This document shows, one piece after another, positions 45,409-56,668 of a stretch of DNA of 64,000 nucleotides. Position 1 is the stretch's first letter; the number at the start of each line of letters is the position of its first letter. Origin of the DNA: Pseudoalteromonas citrea (lineage in GTDB: Bacteria > Pseudomonadota > Gammaproteobacteria > Enterobacterales > Alteromonadaceae); assembly GCF_000238375.3 (NCBI RefSeq), contig NZ_AHBZ03000012.1, forward strand, positions 186,001 through 250,000, given 5' to 3'. Below the pieces are notes generated by a model. That model made no database searches, was not told the DNA's origin, and was given only the letters and a program-made list of their open reading frames with translations. The translations under genes and the position numbers were made by a program.

Positions 45409-45740
45409 TAGATAGCTCCTTTAAAAAGGATGATAAAAGTGGGGGAGAATATAGACTCACTAACCGCTTCTAACATCACGGTTAGCCAAAAACTTAACCG
45501 CAGCGCATCCACGACAACACGACAAGTGTACTTTGCCATGGTCGATTAGAAAATGCTGTAGTTAGTAAGATCATTGTGTTTGTCAAAAATTGTACAAGGG
45601 TTACATTTGTATCAAAATTGAGGACTATGTCAACGCATAATCAGATATTATTTGCGATTAAGTTCGTTTTAGTCAGATAGACAGTATGGTAAAAATCGAT
45701 AACATAGCGGATTGATTATCTATATAAAATTGGTACATCG
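45409..45740. other. Intergenic region, no gene seen
   Basis: About 330 bases between the divergent EamA and small membrane protein genes. It presumably holds both promoters and is AT-rich at its right end. No repeat, hairpin of note or small gene was recognised. Confidence 0.5.
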
Positions 45741-46109
45741 ATGATTATTATTGCTGTTATGCTTGTCATCACCCTGATCAAAACTTCACTCCTTGGGTTA
45801 GGCCTGATCAGCATTTTAATTGCGACCCTCTCACTTTTCATTATAAAGAAACTGTCACTTTCACACGACTTAACCCTAGCATTTACAAAAATATACAACA
45901 TAGCCCTTTATGGACACCTAAGCCTTTATGCTATTTTATGTATTAAACTATTGTTTTTTAATGATGTTACTGATATTCCTGCCTTTATAGCCGGACATTT
46001 GATTATTCATCATATACTGAGTGGACTAACCTCGGTATTGCTGATGTTTTTTACTATTAAATTATATGTTAATCGCAAATCACTCATGAGTGCACAAAAA
46101 GTGCATTAA
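45741..46109 (+). CDS. Small membrane protein, function unknown
   Basis: A 122-residue, very hydrophobic protein with about four membrane segments (residues 1-20, 22-37, 48-70 and 85-112) and a His pair in the loop GHLIIHHILSG. It has no recognised motif and no strong ribosome binding site before the ATG at 45741, so the start is uncertain. It precedes the chemoreceptor by about 70 bases on the same strand. Confidence 0.55.
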   Translation: MIIIAVMLVITLIKTSLLGLGLISILIATLSLFIIKKLSLSHDLTLAFTKIYNIALYGHLSLYAILCIKLLFFNDVTDIPAFIAGHLIIHHILSGLTSVLLMFFTIKLYVNRKSLMSAQKVH

Positions 46110-46181
46110 ACGGTATAAAATTAGACAAATAGCCCACTGTCATCAACAATTGAGTGTGACTTACCTTTGAAGTGTGCCGTT

Positions 46182-47807
46182 ATGAATATCAGATATAAAG
46201 TGACTCTCCCTGTTGTATGTGCGATGACTCTGATCCTTACCTGTAGTATTTTTAGTATTGTTCGTTTAGAACTGCTTATCCATCAATACCAAGAGTTATT
46301 CCAACAAGATATTCACCGCTTAAACCATATAGCCAGCTTAGAAACTGAGTTCAAAAGCCAAGTTCAAGCATGGAAAAATGTGTTGATCCGTAACGAAGAG
46401 AAATATTGGCAACAATTTGAAAAACATCATAATTCAATACAAAAAAGTGCCAAAGAAAGCCTAAATTTGCTAACCGGTGCTGACAGAGAACATATTGCGC
46501 TTCTTAAGCAAATAAAAAACCGACATAGCTCACTATTCCCTAAGTACGCAAACGCCTATGAGTCTTTTAAAACAACACAAAGTATTACCCAAACGGATAA
46601 GCAGGTTCGCGGTATAGACAGAGAAATGGCTTCTTTTTTACAAGAAACACGAGTTAAGGTTCAAAGCGCCTCAAATCAACATTTAGCGGCTATTAACGCT
46701 CAGCAAACACTGGTAATGACTGTTTATCCCATTATCGCGCTGATTATTTCATTGGTTGTTGTGGTTGTTATGTTACAACTACTGAAAAGAACTATTATCC
46801 TGCCACTTCGCGCACTTATTGCAAATACAGTACTGATATCACAAGGAAAATATGACCTGCCGATGAGCTACCCCTACCAAGATGAATTAGGAGATTTATC
46901 TAACGCCATTGTTGATATCAAGACGCATATTGTAGAAGCGGTTTCGAATATCACGGTGGTAAAAGGAGAAGTAGAGGAAGCGTTTGGTGAAATAGATAAC
47001 GTCAGTGAACAGATCTCTCACGGCTCTAATGAGCAGGAGCGCTGTAGTGCTGATATGGAAAAAACAATCGCTGGTCTTGCTAATATTGCTGAACAACTGC
47101 AGCAGCATAGCCAAATGGCGCTTAACTCTACCAATACCGTTACCGACCAAGCAACACACTGTACAGAAATTGTTGATAACTCTGCTAGCAGTATGAAAGT
47201 GTTAGTGAGCGAAGTTGAAAAAACGTCTGCAGTCATACAAGATTTGGAACAACAAGCCGGCAGTGTCAGTTCAGTGCTAGATGTGATCAGCAGTATTGCA
47301 GAGCAAACCAATTTACTTGCACTAAACGCTGCAATTGAGGCAGCCAGAGCGGGTGAAGCAGGACGTGGCTTTGCTGTAGTAGCCGATGAAGTCCGCAGTC
47401 TAGCATCAAAAACACAACAGTCTACTTTAAGCATCACATCGGTCATTAATAATTTACAAAGCGCAGCACAAAATGCCGTCAATGCGATGCAAGAAGAAAT
47501 TTCAATTACGACAAGAAACGCAGAACAAACAACACAAGCACAACAATCGTTAAAAGAAATTATGAAAGAAATGGAACAAATGACACACCTAAATAATCAG
47601 GTCGCTTCAGCGGCAGACCAGCAATCTCAGATCACCGAATCGTTACAACAAACCTTGCTTCAACTTCAAACAATATCAAATAATTATAAAGAACTAGCGC
47701 AAAGCGACAAAGTAAGTAAAACCGTCGCGAATGCCAACCATGACCTAAATATTATGGTCGAAAAGTTACGAGGAAACCTAGCACATCAAGAAGCTGAGCT
47801 ATTTTAG
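46182..47807 (+). CDS. Methyl-accepting chemotaxis protein
   Basis: A 541-residue chemoreceptor: membrane segments at about residues 9-29 and 187-207 enclose a periplasmic helical domain of about 155 residues (four-helix-bundle type). A HAMP domain follows, and then the cytoplasmic signalling rod with the hairpin tip [26 protein letters not shown], split here by the conserved Glu-Ala turn and followed by [10 protein letters not shown]. It would signal through CheW and CheA. The ATG at 46182 is preferred to an upstream TTG, because it puts the first membrane helix at the usual position. No che genes lie nearby. Confidence 0.93.
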   Translation: MNIRYKVTLPVVCAMTLILTCSIFSIVRLELLIHQYQELFQQDIHRLNHIASLETEFKSQVQAWKNVLIRNEEKYWQQFEKHHNSIQKSAKESLNLLTGADREHIALLKQIKNRHSSLFPKYANAYESFKTTQSITQTDKQVRGIDREMASFLQETRVKVQSASNQHLAAINAQQTLVMTVYPIIALIISLVVVVVMLQLLKRTIILPLRALIANTVLISQGKYDLPMSYPYQDELGDLSNAIVDIKTHIVEAVSNITVVKGEVEEAFGEIDNVSEQISHGSNEQERCSADMEKTIAGLANIAEQLQQHSQMALNSTNTVTDQATHCTEIVDNSASSMKVLVSEVEKTSAVIQDLEQQAGSVSSVLDVISSIAEQTNLLALNAAIEAARAGEAGRGFAVVADEVRSLASKTQQSTLSITSVINNLQSAAQNAVNAMQEEISITTRNAEQTTQAQQSLKEIMKEMEQMTHLNNQVASAADQQSQITESLQQTLLQLQTISNNYKELAQSDKVSKTVANANHDLNIMVEKLRGNLAHQEAELF

Positions 47808-47901
47808 GTAATGGAAAATATTACTTTTTAGAGCAACAACTGATCGTTCATAAATTAATCAGCGTACTTTCATTTAGTTCTTAACTTGAAGGAATGGAAC
47901 A

Positions 47902-50088
47902 TTGAAAGCACTTACACACACCCTATCACTCGCGTTTAGCGCCCTGTTATTAGTAGGCTGTAACAGCGATGATAATCACAATACAACAAGCCAACCCACA
48001 CCCTTGACGCCGACCACCATTGTCGATGTGGCGAAAGGTGCAGGCAGCTTTACGACTCTCGTTGCGACACTCGAAGCAACAGGCCTCGACAAGACTCTCG
48101 CTGATAACAGCCAAAAATACACTGTTTTTGCGCCAACAGATGCTGCTTTCGAAGCGCTGGGCCAAGACACGATTGATGCCTTGCTCGCGGATACAGACAA
48201 ACTCAGCAGCATATTGACTTATCACGTACTAAGCGGAGAAGTTAATGCTGAAACCGCACTCACTTTAGCAGGGAGTCTTGCACCAACGGTCAATGGCGAT
48301 AATATCGCCTTATCTTTGGACGCAGACACCCTTTTAGTCAATAAGTCATCTGTCATTACCACCGACATACAGGCGAGTAATGGCATTATTCATGTTATCG
48401 ATGCGGTGCTGCAACCGATCAGTAGTGCTGAAAACATCACCAACAACATTGTGCAAACCGCAGAAAACGCCGGGGTGTTCAATACGTTATTAACAGCGCT
48501 AAAAACCACGGGATTAGACACAGTTTTAAGCGATAGTGAAAACAAATATACTGTCTTCGCGCCAACCGATGCCGCATTCGCAGCTCTAGGTCAGAAAACA
48601 ATAAACACGTTGCTGGCCAACCCAGATACGTTGAAGAAAATCCTACAACAACATGTCTTATCAGGCCAAGTAGACTCTGTGACGGCAATGTCACTCAATG
48701 GTAAAAGTGCAACCACAGTACTTGGTAACCAGTTAGCGATTAAAATTAATGCGACAACAGACATGCTTTCATTTGGTGGCGTACCCGTCTCTACCACCGA
48801 TGTCATGACCACTAACGGCGTTATACATATTATTGATGCTGTAGTAACAGCTGATGTTACCTTGCCTGAAAGCTTCGGTACCTTGGCTGATGTCGCAAGC
48901 GAAGCCGGCTCATTCAATACATTACTGAGCGTTCTGGCTGCCACTGGACTTGACACGTTGGTCGCTGATCCCACAAAAACGTTCACTGTATTTGCGCCAA
49001 CAGACGCAGCGTTTGCCGCGTTAGGTCAAGAGACTTTAACTGCGCTCTTGAACGATACAGAGCAACTAAAAAACATTTTGCTATATCACCTAATCGCAGA
49101 TAACACGGTACTCCAAGATGCGGCCGTAGCGGTTGCAAGTAGCAATGATCAAATGGTCAACATGGCCAATGAAAGCAAGGCGACTCTATCATATGTCGAC
49201 ATGGTATTATTTATAAACGCATCCGCAGTTACAGCAGCAAATGTGACTGCAGACAACGGCGTAATACACGTTATTAATTCTGTTTTAACTCCACCAGCGA
49301 TGATGACTACGCCGACCAAAACCATTGCTCAAACAGCAATAGATACACCTGAGCTGTCGACCTTGGTTAGTGCGTTACAAGCAGCGAACCTTGTAGATAC
49401 ATTTAATGATACAAGCAAATCTTACACCGTATTTGCTCCAACCAATACCGCCTTCAAGAAGTTACCAAAAGACACATTAACAGCACTACTTGCTGATAGC
49501 ACAGCACTTACTGGCATACTGACTCAGCATGCTGTTGACGCTGCTGTTAACAGCCAAGCTGCTTATGCTAGTAATGGGAAACAAGTAACGACGCTCGCTA
49601 ATAAGGCACTCAGTATTAGCATTTATAACTTGGGTTCAACATCCAACACAGAATCAGACAGTGTCGCATATAGCTCAGCACAACAAGGGTTAGTAACAGG
49701 AAATGGTTCACAGAACAAGAATATGACTGTATATGTGTTTGATAATGACTTAGAGCAAAGCAGTAGCACTTGTAATGATGGATGCCAAGAAACATGGCCA
49801 CCTGTGATTGGAACCGCGCAAAGTATTAAGAATATTCAAGGTCTTTCTCTCATCACACGCAGTGATGAAACTCAGCAAGTTGCTTATCTAGGCCGCCCCC
49901 TCTATCGGTACATCAATGACGCAAAAACCGGTGACAAAACGGGCAATGGTTTAAACAATGTATGGTGGACTGTCAACTTACCTACAACATCACTGCAAGT
50001 TTCAGGGAGCAATGTGATAGGTAAAGACATTTACACCACCAATGGAATTGTTCATCTAATTGATACAGTGATAACTGAAGCTAAATAG
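47902..50088 (+). CDS. Lipoprotein with four Fas1 domains and an inserted Y-X4-D repeat domain
   Basis: A 728-residue lipoprotein with TTG start, preceded by a GAAGGAATGG site, and lipobox LVGC (cysteine 20). It carries four fasciclin (Fas1) domains: about residues 35-172, 178-318, 320-460 and from 468 on, each with FAPTDAAF (FAPTNTAF in the fourth) and ending NGxIHVID. In the fourth domain, after ANKALSIS, a segment of about 125 residues interrupts the fold. It has the pattern TVYVFDND, CNDGCQETWPP, YLGRPLYRYINDAKTGD and NNVWWTV of the secreted 'Lipoprotein_15' Y-X4-D family. The Fas1 fold then resumes with SLQVSGSNVIGKD and NGIVHLID. Likely a surface or periplasmic adhesion protein. Confidence 0.88.
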   Translation: MKALTHTLSLAFSALLLVGCNSDDNHNTTSQPTPLTPTTIVDVAKGAGSFTTLVATLEATGLDKTLADNSQKYTVFAPTDAAFEALGQDTIDALLADTDKLSSILTYHVLSGEVNAETALTLAGSLAPTVNGDNIALSLDADTLLVNKSSVITTDIQASNGIIHVIDAVLQPISSAENITNNIVQTAENAGVFNTLLTALKTTGLDTVLSDSENKYTVFAPTDAAFAALGQKTINTLLANPDTLKKILQQHVLSGQVDSVTAMSLNGKSATTVLGNQLAIKINATTDMLSFGGVPVSTTDVMTTNGVIHIIDAVVTADVTLPESFGTLADVASEAGSFNTLLSVLAATGLDTLVADPTKTFTVFAPTDAAFAALGQETLTALLNDTEQLKNILLYHLIADNTVLQDAAVAVASSNDQMVNMANESKATLSYVDMVLFINASAVTAANVTADNGVIHVINSVLTPPAMMTTPTKTIAQTAIDTPELSTLVSALQAANLVDTFNDTSKSYTVFAPTNTAFKKLPKDTLTALLADSTALTGILTQHAVDAAVNSQAAYASNGKQVTTLANKALSISIYNLGSTSNTESDSVAYSSAQQGLVTGNGSQNKNMTVYVFDNDLEQSSSTCNDGCQETWPPVIGTAQSIKNIQGLSLITRSDETQQVAYLGRPLYRYINDAKTGDKTGNGLNNVWWTVNLPTTSLQVSGSNVIGKDIYTTNGIVHLIDTVITEAK

Positions 50089-50114
50089 CTTCCGTGGTCA
50101 TCGCTTAAACTTTT

Positions 50115-50141
50115 AGCGCTCTTGCAAAGGAGCGCTTTTTT
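50115..50141 (+). terminator. Terminator after the Fas1 lipoprotein gene
   Basis: A 7-bp GC-rich stem (AGCGCTC / GAGCGCT) with an eight-base loop runs into six T residues, about 27 bases after the stop codon. Confidence 0.85.
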
Positions 50142-50274
50142 GATGTTTGCACACAAATTTAATGTGTCTTACAGAATCTCACAGTCTCTCTACACCCACT
50201 CACACTGTCCCAACAGACTCTAACAACAAAACTGCATATTATTATCCTGTCTTAAATACTCAGGAATAGAAACA

Positions 50275-50871
50275 ATGAAAACACTCTCTGTGATCTCTTT
50301 ATCATTACTTAGCATCCTTACATTCAGCAGCCAAGCAGCTCAAAATGATGAACAACACCGGGTTGGTATTCAATTATCAGGTGGCAGTGCATCTTATAAA
50401 AGCTCCAATCAAGATGGCGATGGTGTAGGCCAATTATATACTTATTATAACTACCAATTTGACTCGACATGGGCGTTTGAAGCCGGTATCAACGTAGGCT
50501 CAGAAGCCGATGATTGGAAGTGCAAAGAAATTAACGACAGAAAGTTCACTTGCGATCGCAACGATAACTTACTCTTTAACCTTAACGCCAACAAGCTTGA
50601 CTATTCAAACTTTGTAACCGCAGCAAAAGGACAATATCAACTCACTGAAAATAACTACGTATATGCAAAGTTAGGGGCGCAATTTTACGAATACGAAATT
50701 GCAAACGCCACTAAAACACTGATCGATGAAGACGGCATGGGCTTATTTGCCGAGGCTGGCTGGCAATACGATTGGGATAATGGCATTGCTGTGAATGTTG
50801 CGTATCAATATATAGACATGGGCGATCTAGATATAAACACCCTAGGCGTTGGGATCAGTTACCGATTCTAA
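50275..50871 (+). CDS. Outer-membrane beta-barrel protein (porin-like)
   Basis: A 198-residue protein with a signal peptide (residues 1-21, cleavage after SQA) and a barrel pattern of about eight amphipathic strands ending in GVGISYRF, the C-terminal aromatic signature of outer-membrane proteins. Two cysteines (WKCKEI and FTCDRN) could form a disulphide in an external loop. It resembles the OmpA-like/OmpX-like barrel superfamily. It has its own upstream region after the Fas1 gene terminator. Confidence 0.82.
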   Translation: MKTLSVISLSLLSILTFSSQAAQNDEQHRVGIQLSGGSASYKSSNQDGDGVGQLYTYYNYQFDSTWAFEAGINVGSEADDWKCKEINDRKFTCDRNDNLLFNLNANKLDYSNFVTAAKGQYQLTENNYVYAKLGAQFYEYEIANATKTLIDEDGMGLFAEAGWQYDWDNGIAVNVAYQYIDMGDLDINTLGVGISYRF

Positions 50872-50968
50872 AGCCTACTCATCAAGAATGTGTTTAGGGG
50901 GGTGCGAGTCACCCTCTTGCATAAATGACTAAAAATGAAGTCATTTATAAGTAAGTTACTTCCTCTAG

Positions 50969-53152
50969 TTAGTGGCTTGACTTTGTCGGTAATGAGACCA
51001 CAAATTTAACTCCCCCAAGTAAACTATGGTCAGCATAAATACGCCCTTCGTGAGCCAGTATTATTTGCTGGCAAATAGACAAACCAAGCCCTGAGCCACC
51101 TAAGTCACGGCTACGAGACTCTTCGCAACGATATAACCGCTCAAAAACCCGAGTTAAATCTTCATCAGTTAAACCTGGGGCTGAATCTTCTACTGTTATT
51201 TCAATTTCACCTTGGGTTTCATACATACTAAGGCGAGTTTCTCCCCCCTCATTGGTATACGCCAAGCTATTATTTAACAAATTAATCAAGACCTGTTTTA
51301 TTCGTTCTGAGTCTAACTCTATGGTTACGTTGTCTTGACTGTTTACCGTTAATCTATGCTTGTTTTGGGCATAGCGAGGTATAAAGTCTTGCTCAACATC
51401 TTCTATAAGCGCATTCACTGAAAATGCTTCTTTGTCTAATCTCAATACATTATTATCGTATTGCGCAGAACGATAAATATCTGCAATTAAGTTATCTAAT
51501 TGAGAGATTTTACTGTGCACTTTGGTATAAGCCCTCTCAATGTTAGGCTCTAAATTAAACTGTAATGCTTCAACTGACAATTTCAACGCAGTTAATGGCG
51601 TACGTAATTCATGAGACACATCCGCAAGTAAACGGTTTTTTTGTTCTAAATTATCAGCCAATAATTTAGCTTTTACATCAAATAAGCGTTGTTTTTGTTT
51701 TTGCCGAGTAAATATCAAACAAAGCACGCCAAACAGCAGTAGCAGCAATAGAATGACGATACCCCGTTGCAGCTCTAAATTAGCTAAACTGGCTTTTTGT
51801 AATGCCTTCTCTTTTTGCAACAATGATAACTCTTGATCTTGACGCACTACTTCTACACTTTTTTTCAAGCGCTCTGTTTGCTGTTTATTTAAGTGTTCAA
51901 AAAGTTGCTGCTGTACGGCTTGATAAGCTTTGTGGCTCTCTATTGCAGCCTCAAACGTTTTATTTCGTTCATGTAAGGCAGCTTGTAATTGATATAATCG
52001 ACTTTGATAAGTACGCCCTATTCCCGGTAAAGAGAGCATAACTTCAATTTGCTGCAACGCGTCACTGTTCGCTTGTTGAGCAAACGCAATTTCTATCAAA
52101 GTTAACCGTACCGATCTTTCTGTTCTCTTCGCACTTGCAGAAATAGCCAACTCTAATGCTTCATTCGCTGATGACTTTGCTTGCCCCAATTCATCCATAG
52201 CCAAGTAAATACTGGCTAAAATACTCAATTGCCAACTAATATCACTGGGCGCATTAATCGCTCGTACTAAAGCTAAACCTTGTTCAACGTGCGATTTAGC
52301 CACCGCCAATTTATTTAAGCTCATGTTGACTTGCGCAAGCTTGCCATGACTATTTGCAATATGAATAGGGTTACCTAACAACTTGTCAACGACCAAGGCT
52401 TGCCGAAAGTGAGAGAGAGCCAAAGTCAGCTGGTTCAAATCTCGATAAATCTCACCAATATTATAAAGAGAATTAGACATTCCTTGCTGGTCACCGAGTT
52501 GTTGCTGCAAGCGAAGTGAGCGCTCATGGTGCTGCAAAGCGGATTCAAAGTTACCTATATAGTCATAGATCACGCCAATTTGATTATGAAAATTGGCTTG
52601 TTTTGACGTGTTTTTTATTTCTGAGGCGATTTCTAAGGCACGGATGGTATAAATCAACGCTTGCTGATAATCCGCTCGATAACGATAAGTACGGCCTAAA
52701 TTTGCGTATAAATCGGCCAACAACTCTGGCTCATCTTTGTCCGCGACCAATGTCATTGCTTCTTTTAAATATGTCAGGCTCTGTTGCGATTTACTGGTTG
52801 ATTGATTAGCAACGGCTAATAATAACCCCGTTTTTGCTCGGTATATAGGAAAATTATCGGGATCATATGTTGCGTATAGAACGAGTGCGCTGGTAATGGC
52901 CTCTTCTATCAAGCCAAGTTTTATTTGCGCTGTAATTTCAACTTCTTTATATGCAAACCACACTTCATGATTGACTGACAAAGTATCATTATCTAACTCA
53001 TCAAGTTTGGACGTGACTTGCTCCAGCGCCAATTTGGGCTGAAGAGCTAACAGAGCTTTAACTTCGGGCAAACTCTGAATAGCCCAAGTAAAGCTACTTA
53101 CACTAAGTAACCCAATCCCGAACGCGATTTGACATAATAAATAATGTCTCAT
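50969..53152 (-). CDS. TPR-containing sensor histidine kinase
   Basis: A 727-residue kinase: signal peptide or first membrane segment (MRHYLLCQIAFGIGLLSVSS), a periplasmic array of tetratricopeptide repeats over about residues 40-400 (YANLGRTYRYRADYQQALIY, NQIGVIYDYIGNFESALQHH, YNIGEIYRDLNQLTLALSHF), a coiled-coil stretch, a membrane segment at about 463-480, then HisKA (DVSHELRTPLTALKLS, about 512) and an HATPase domain (NLLNNSLAYT, GGSGLGLSI). The start at 53152 is chosen because it gives the export signal. No response regulator gene is adjacent. Tetratricopeptide sensors of this layout are common in marine gammaproteobacteria. Confidence 0.9.
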   Translation of the reverse strand: MRHYLLCQIAFGIGLLSVSSFTWAIQSLPEVKALLALQPKLALEQVTSKLDELDNDTLSVNHEVWFAYKEVEITAQIKLGLIEEAITSALVLYATYDPDNFPIYRAKTGLLLAVANQSTSKSQQSLTYLKEAMTLVADKDEPELLADLYANLGRTYRYRADYQQALIYTIRALEIASEIKNTSKQANFHNQIGVIYDYIGNFESALQHHERSLRLQQQLGDQQGMSNSLYNIGEIYRDLNQLTLALSHFRQALVVDKLLGNPIHIANSHGKLAQVNMSLNKLAVAKSHVEQGLALVRAINAPSDISWQLSILASIYLAMDELGQAKSSANEALELAISASAKRTERSVRLTLIEIAFAQQANSDALQQIEVMLSLPGIGRTYQSRLYQLQAALHERNKTFEAAIESHKAYQAVQQQLFEHLNKQQTERLKKSVEVVRQDQELSLLQKEKALQKASLANLELQRGIVILLLLLLFGVLCLIFTRQKQKQRLFDVKAKLLADNLEQKNRLLADVSHELRTPLTALKLSVEALQFNLEPNIERAYTKVHSKISQLDNLIADIYRSAQYDNNVLRLDKEAFSVNALIEDVEQDFIPRYAQNKHRLTVNSQDNVTIELDSERIKQVLINLLNNSLAYTNEGGETRLSMYETQGEIEITVEDSAPGLTDEDLTRVFERLYRCEESRSRDLGGSGLGLSICQQIILAHEGRIYADHSLLGGVKFVVSLPTKSSH

Positions 53153-53282
53153 TTGGTAATAATAGACTGCATATAAATATTCAATAGCTACAAATAACAA
53201 AACCCAATTTGATACTAAGTAATAATCATGGAGTAAGTATGAATGTGAGTATAAATACACCACATCTAAAATATTACCACAA

Positions 53283-55292
53283 TTAAGTTTTTATTAGCTG
53301 TTGTTGCAATTCATGAATGTCATCCCGCACTCTAGCGGCTTTTTCAAATTCAAGTTCTCGAGCATGCAACATCATTTGTGTTTCTAATTCACTAATCTTA
53401 TGTGCTAGCTGTTTAGCATCAAGCGTACCACCGGCACGATTTTCTGTATTAACTATAGCTTCTGTTACTGAACCGTCACTGACTTCTTCACCAACATCCA
53501 TTACATCAATGATTTTTTTCACCAACCCTTGGGGCTCAATACCATGTTTTTCATTGTAAGCATGTTGGATAGTGCGTCGACGTTCGGTTTCTTCAATGGC
53601 CTTTTGCATCGACTTAGTGATCTTATCTCCATATAAAATGGCTTTACCATTGAGGTGCCGAGCAGCACGACCTATCGTTTGAATTAATGCACGAGCAGAA
53701 CGTAAAAAGCCTTCTTTGTCAGCATCAAGTATGGCAACAAGCGACACTTCTGGCATATCTAGTCCCTCTCGGAGTAAGTTAATGCCAACTAATACGTCAA
53801 ATACACCTTTACGCAAGTCACGAATTATTTCCATTCGCTCAACCGTGTCTATATCAGAATGTAAGTATCGAACTTTCACATCATGATCACTCAAATAATC
53901 CGTTAAATCTTCAGACATACGCTTAGTTAAAGTCGTGACCAAAACACGCTCTTTTTTCTCGACACGTAAGTAAATTTCAGACAATAGATCATCAACCTGA
54001 GTGGATACAGGCCGAACTTCTAGAATAGGGTCTAATAGCCCTGTTGGACGAATAACTTGCTCTGCAACATCACCGTTGGAGCGCTCTAGTTCAAAATCAC
54101 CAGGGGTCGCAGATACATAGATAGTCTGCGGTGCGATCGCTTCAAATTCATCAAATTTTAATGGTCTGTTATCCATCGCAGAAGGAAGTCGAAAGCCATA
54201 CTCGACTAGATTTTCTTTGCGGCTTCGATCTCCTTTATACATAGCACCAATTTGAGAGACTGTAACATGAGACTCATCAATGATCATGAGGGCATTATCT
54301 GGCAAGTAATCAAGTAACGTCGGTGGTGCTTCTCCTGGGTTTCGCCCAGATAAATAACGGCTATAGTTTTCAATACCTGAACAATAACCAAGCTCGGTCA
54401 TCATTTCTATATCGTATTGTGTACGCTGTGCAACACGTTGCTCTTCAACCAGTTTATTATTCGAAAGCAGTTGCTCACGACGCAGCTTTAACTCACCTTT
54501 AATATTATCAATGGCTGATAGAATCTTTTCTCTTGGCGTAACATAGTGTGTTTTAGGGTAGATTGTCGCCCGTATTAATAACTTTTCAACTGCGCCCGTT
54601 AACGGATCAAAAACGCTCAAGCGTTCCACTTCATCATCAAATAACTCAACTCGAATCGCATAGGTATCTGACTCAGCTGGAAATATATCGATGACTTCAC
54701 CACGTACTCGATAAGTACCTCGGCTAAAGTCGGTATCATTGCGGGTATATTGTAATTCAGCAAGCCGTCTTAGCATATCGCGTTGATTGATGGTTTCGCC
54801 CACTTTGAGTAACAACATCATTTTCATGTATGAATCAGGATCACCCAAACCATAAATTGCAGACACTGATGCGACAATAATCGTGTCACGGCGCTCTAAC
54901 AACGCTTTAGTCGCTGATAAGCGCATTTGCTCGATATGCTCATTAATAGACGCATCTTTTTCAATAAAGGTATCACTGGCTACAACGTACGCTTCAGGCT
55001 GGTAATAATCATAATAAGAAACAAAGTACTCAACGGAGTTGTTTGGGAAAAACTCTTTCATCTCACCATACAACTGGGCCGCTAATGTTTTATTATGCGC
55101 CATGATGATGGTCGGCCGATTCAGTGTATTGATAATATTGGCCATCGTGAAAGTTTTACCTGTACCGGTTGCACCTAGCAAGGTTTGGTGCGCAAGCCCT
55201 GCTTCAAGCCCGTCACATAATTGCTCAATCGCCTTGGGTTGATCCCCATTTGGCGTAAACGAAGACACCAACTCAAATAAATCATCACTCAT
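53283..55292 (-). CDS. uvrB: Excinuclease ABC subunit B
   Basis: A 669-residue UvrB, the damage-verification helicase of nucleotide excision repair. Walker A is in [15 protein letters not shown] (about residues 39-46), the beta-hairpin region is [17 protein letters not shown], the DEAD-like motif is MIIDESHVT, and helicase motif VI is QTIGRAARH. The C-terminal UvrC-binding UVR motif is [19 protein letters not shown]. The length equals that of E. coli UvrB (673). It overlaps the stop of the upstream MATE gene by ATGA, so the two are translationally coupled. Confidence 0.97.
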   Translation of the reverse strand: MSDDLFELVSSFTPNGDQPKAIEQLCDGLEAGLAHQTLLGATGTGKTFTMANIINTLNRPTIIMAHNKTLAAQLYGEMKEFFPNNSVEYFVSYYDYYQPEAYVVASDTFIEKDASINEHIEQMRLSATKALLERRDTIIVASVSAIYGLGDPDSYMKMMLLLKVGETINQRDMLRRLAELQYTRNDTDFSRGTYRVRGEVIDIFPAESDTYAIRVELFDDEVERLSVFDPLTGAVEKLLIRATIYPKTHYVTPREKILSAIDNIKGELKLRREQLLSNNKLVEEQRVAQRTQYDIEMMTELGYCSGIENYSRYLSGRNPGEAPPTLLDYLPDNALMIIDESHVTVSQIGAMYKGDRSRKENLVEYGFRLPSAMDNRPLKFDEFEAIAPQTIYVSATPGDFELERSNGDVAEQVIRPTGLLDPILEVRPVSTQVDDLLSEIYLRVEKKERVLVTTLTKRMSEDLTDYLSDHDVKVRYLHSDIDTVERMEIIRDLRKGVFDVLVGINLLREGLDMPEVSLVAILDADKEGFLRSARALIQTIGRAARHLNGKAILYGDKITKSMQKAIEETERRRTIQHAYNEKHGIEPQGLVKKIIDVMDVGEEVSDGSVTEAIVNTENRAGGTLDAKQLAHKISELETQMMLHARELEFEKAARVRDDIHELQQQLIKT

Positions 55293-56668
55293 AACGTTGA
55301 CCTTGTTAACGACGCGCTATGCATACGTTCAATATTGTGGCAAAACCATTGATATGATACCAACGCAGTTAACAAATTACCTAACGCAGCACCGATAAAC
55401 AACCCTTGTAACCCGCCTAGATGAGAGCCTAAATAGGCCAATGGTACATAAAACACAAATAGACGAATAACGCTTAAGACCAATGCACTCATCGGCTTAT
55501 GTAATGCATTTAACGACGAATTGGTTAAGATAATCACACCTTGAAAGCCATAGCTCAGAGGCATGATATAAATAAACAATTCAATAACGCGTATAACCTC
55601 AGGTTCGTGGCCAAATGTTCTACTTATTAAGCCTGAGCTCATCAACAATAATAGATAAACTGCAAATTGAAAAACCATGACAAACTTTAAACTCGTACGA
55701 TACGCTTCTTTTACTCTGTCGTAATCTTTTGCCCCATAATTTTGACTAATAAAAGGGGGCAACGTCATAGATAGTGCCAATACAACAAGACTCGCTATAG
55801 ATTCAATTCGACTTCCTACACCGAACGCTGCAACAGCTTCAGGCCCATAACTTGCGACAACCGCAGTCATCACCGCCATGGCTATTGGCGTTAACATATT
55901 CGCGCCAGCGGCAGGGAAACCAATTTTTAAAATTTTCTTACTTGCTGTGACCACGCCTTGTTGACCGGGATTAAAGCTCAATAGACGTTTTTTTACCGCT
56001 AACAGATAAATAATAATAACAACAGCAACCGACCAAGCGACAACACTAGCGATAGCAGCTCCCTTAATGCCGAGCTCAGGAAAAGGGCCTATCCCAAATA
56101 TGAGTAAAGGATCGAGGATAGCATTAACAAGCCCCGCAAAGCCCATAATAAAGCTTGGTGTTTTCGTATCACCACTGGCACGAAGCACTGAGTTTCCAAT
56201 CATAGGCGTAATTAAGAAGACACTACCGAGAAACCACACCGATATGTAATCATAGATGTATGGCATCACATCATCATTAGCACCGAGTAGATAAAAAATT
56301 GGCTCAATAAATATAAACCCAATGATAGATAAACAGAATACAAAAACAGCGGAGATCAGTAACGCAACGGTTGCGTCAAAGCGCGCCTCTTCTATATTGC
56401 CGCTTCCTAGCGCTTTAGCAATAACAGCGGATGTACCAATACCCAATCCTATGGCCAAACTGATCACAGTAAACGTAACTGGAAATGTAAAACTCACCGC
56501 CGCCAGTTGTTCAGTACCCAACATACTTATAAAGAATGTGTCTACTAAATTAAACATCATCAAAGTGATCATGCCAAATATCATGGGGATGGTCATTCTC
56601 TTTAAGGTCGCGGGTATTGACCCTTCAAGAATGTCATTAGTTTTGTCTGACTGCTGCACGGATGTCAT
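55289..56668 (-). CDS. MATE-family multidrug efflux transporter
   Basis: A 459-residue inner-membrane protein with twelve predicted membrane segments in two six-helix halves and the MATE-family pattern ([25 protein letters not shown] at the start split by a short loop, and [16 protein letters not shown] in the second half). It would export drugs or metabolites against sodium or proton uptake. The stop overlaps the uvrB start in ATGA; the coupling to a DNA repair gene is conserved in related genera, if memory serves, but its meaning is unclear. Confidence 0.93.
   Translation of the reverse strand: MTSVQQSDKTNDILEGSIPATLKRMTIPMIFGMITLMMFNLVDTFFISMLGTEQLAAVSFTFPVTFTVISLAIGLGIGTSAVIAKALGSGNIEEARFDATVALLISAVFVFCLSIIGFIFIEPIFYLLGANDDVMPYIYDYISVWFLGSVFLITPMIGNSVLRASGDTKTPSFIMGFAGLVNAILDPLLIFGIGPFPELGIKGAAIASVVAWSVAVVIIIYLLAVKKRLLSFNPGQQGVVTASKKILKIGFPAAGANMLTPIAMAVMTAVVASYGPEAVAAFGVGSRIESIASLVVLALSMTLPPFISQNYGAKDYDRVKEAYRTSLKFVMVFQFAVYLLLLMSSGLISRTFGHEPEVIRVIELFIYIMPLSYGFQGVIILTNSSLNALHKPMSALVLSVIRLFVFYVPLAYLGSHLGGLQGLFIGAALGNLLTALVSYQWFCHNIERMHSASLTRSTL

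Noticed and set aside
47018-47482. Minus-strand 154-codon frame inside the chemoreceptor gene
   Set aside because: It lies opposite the conserved signalling domain of the receptor, and its Ser/Cys-rich product is typical of an antisense shadow.
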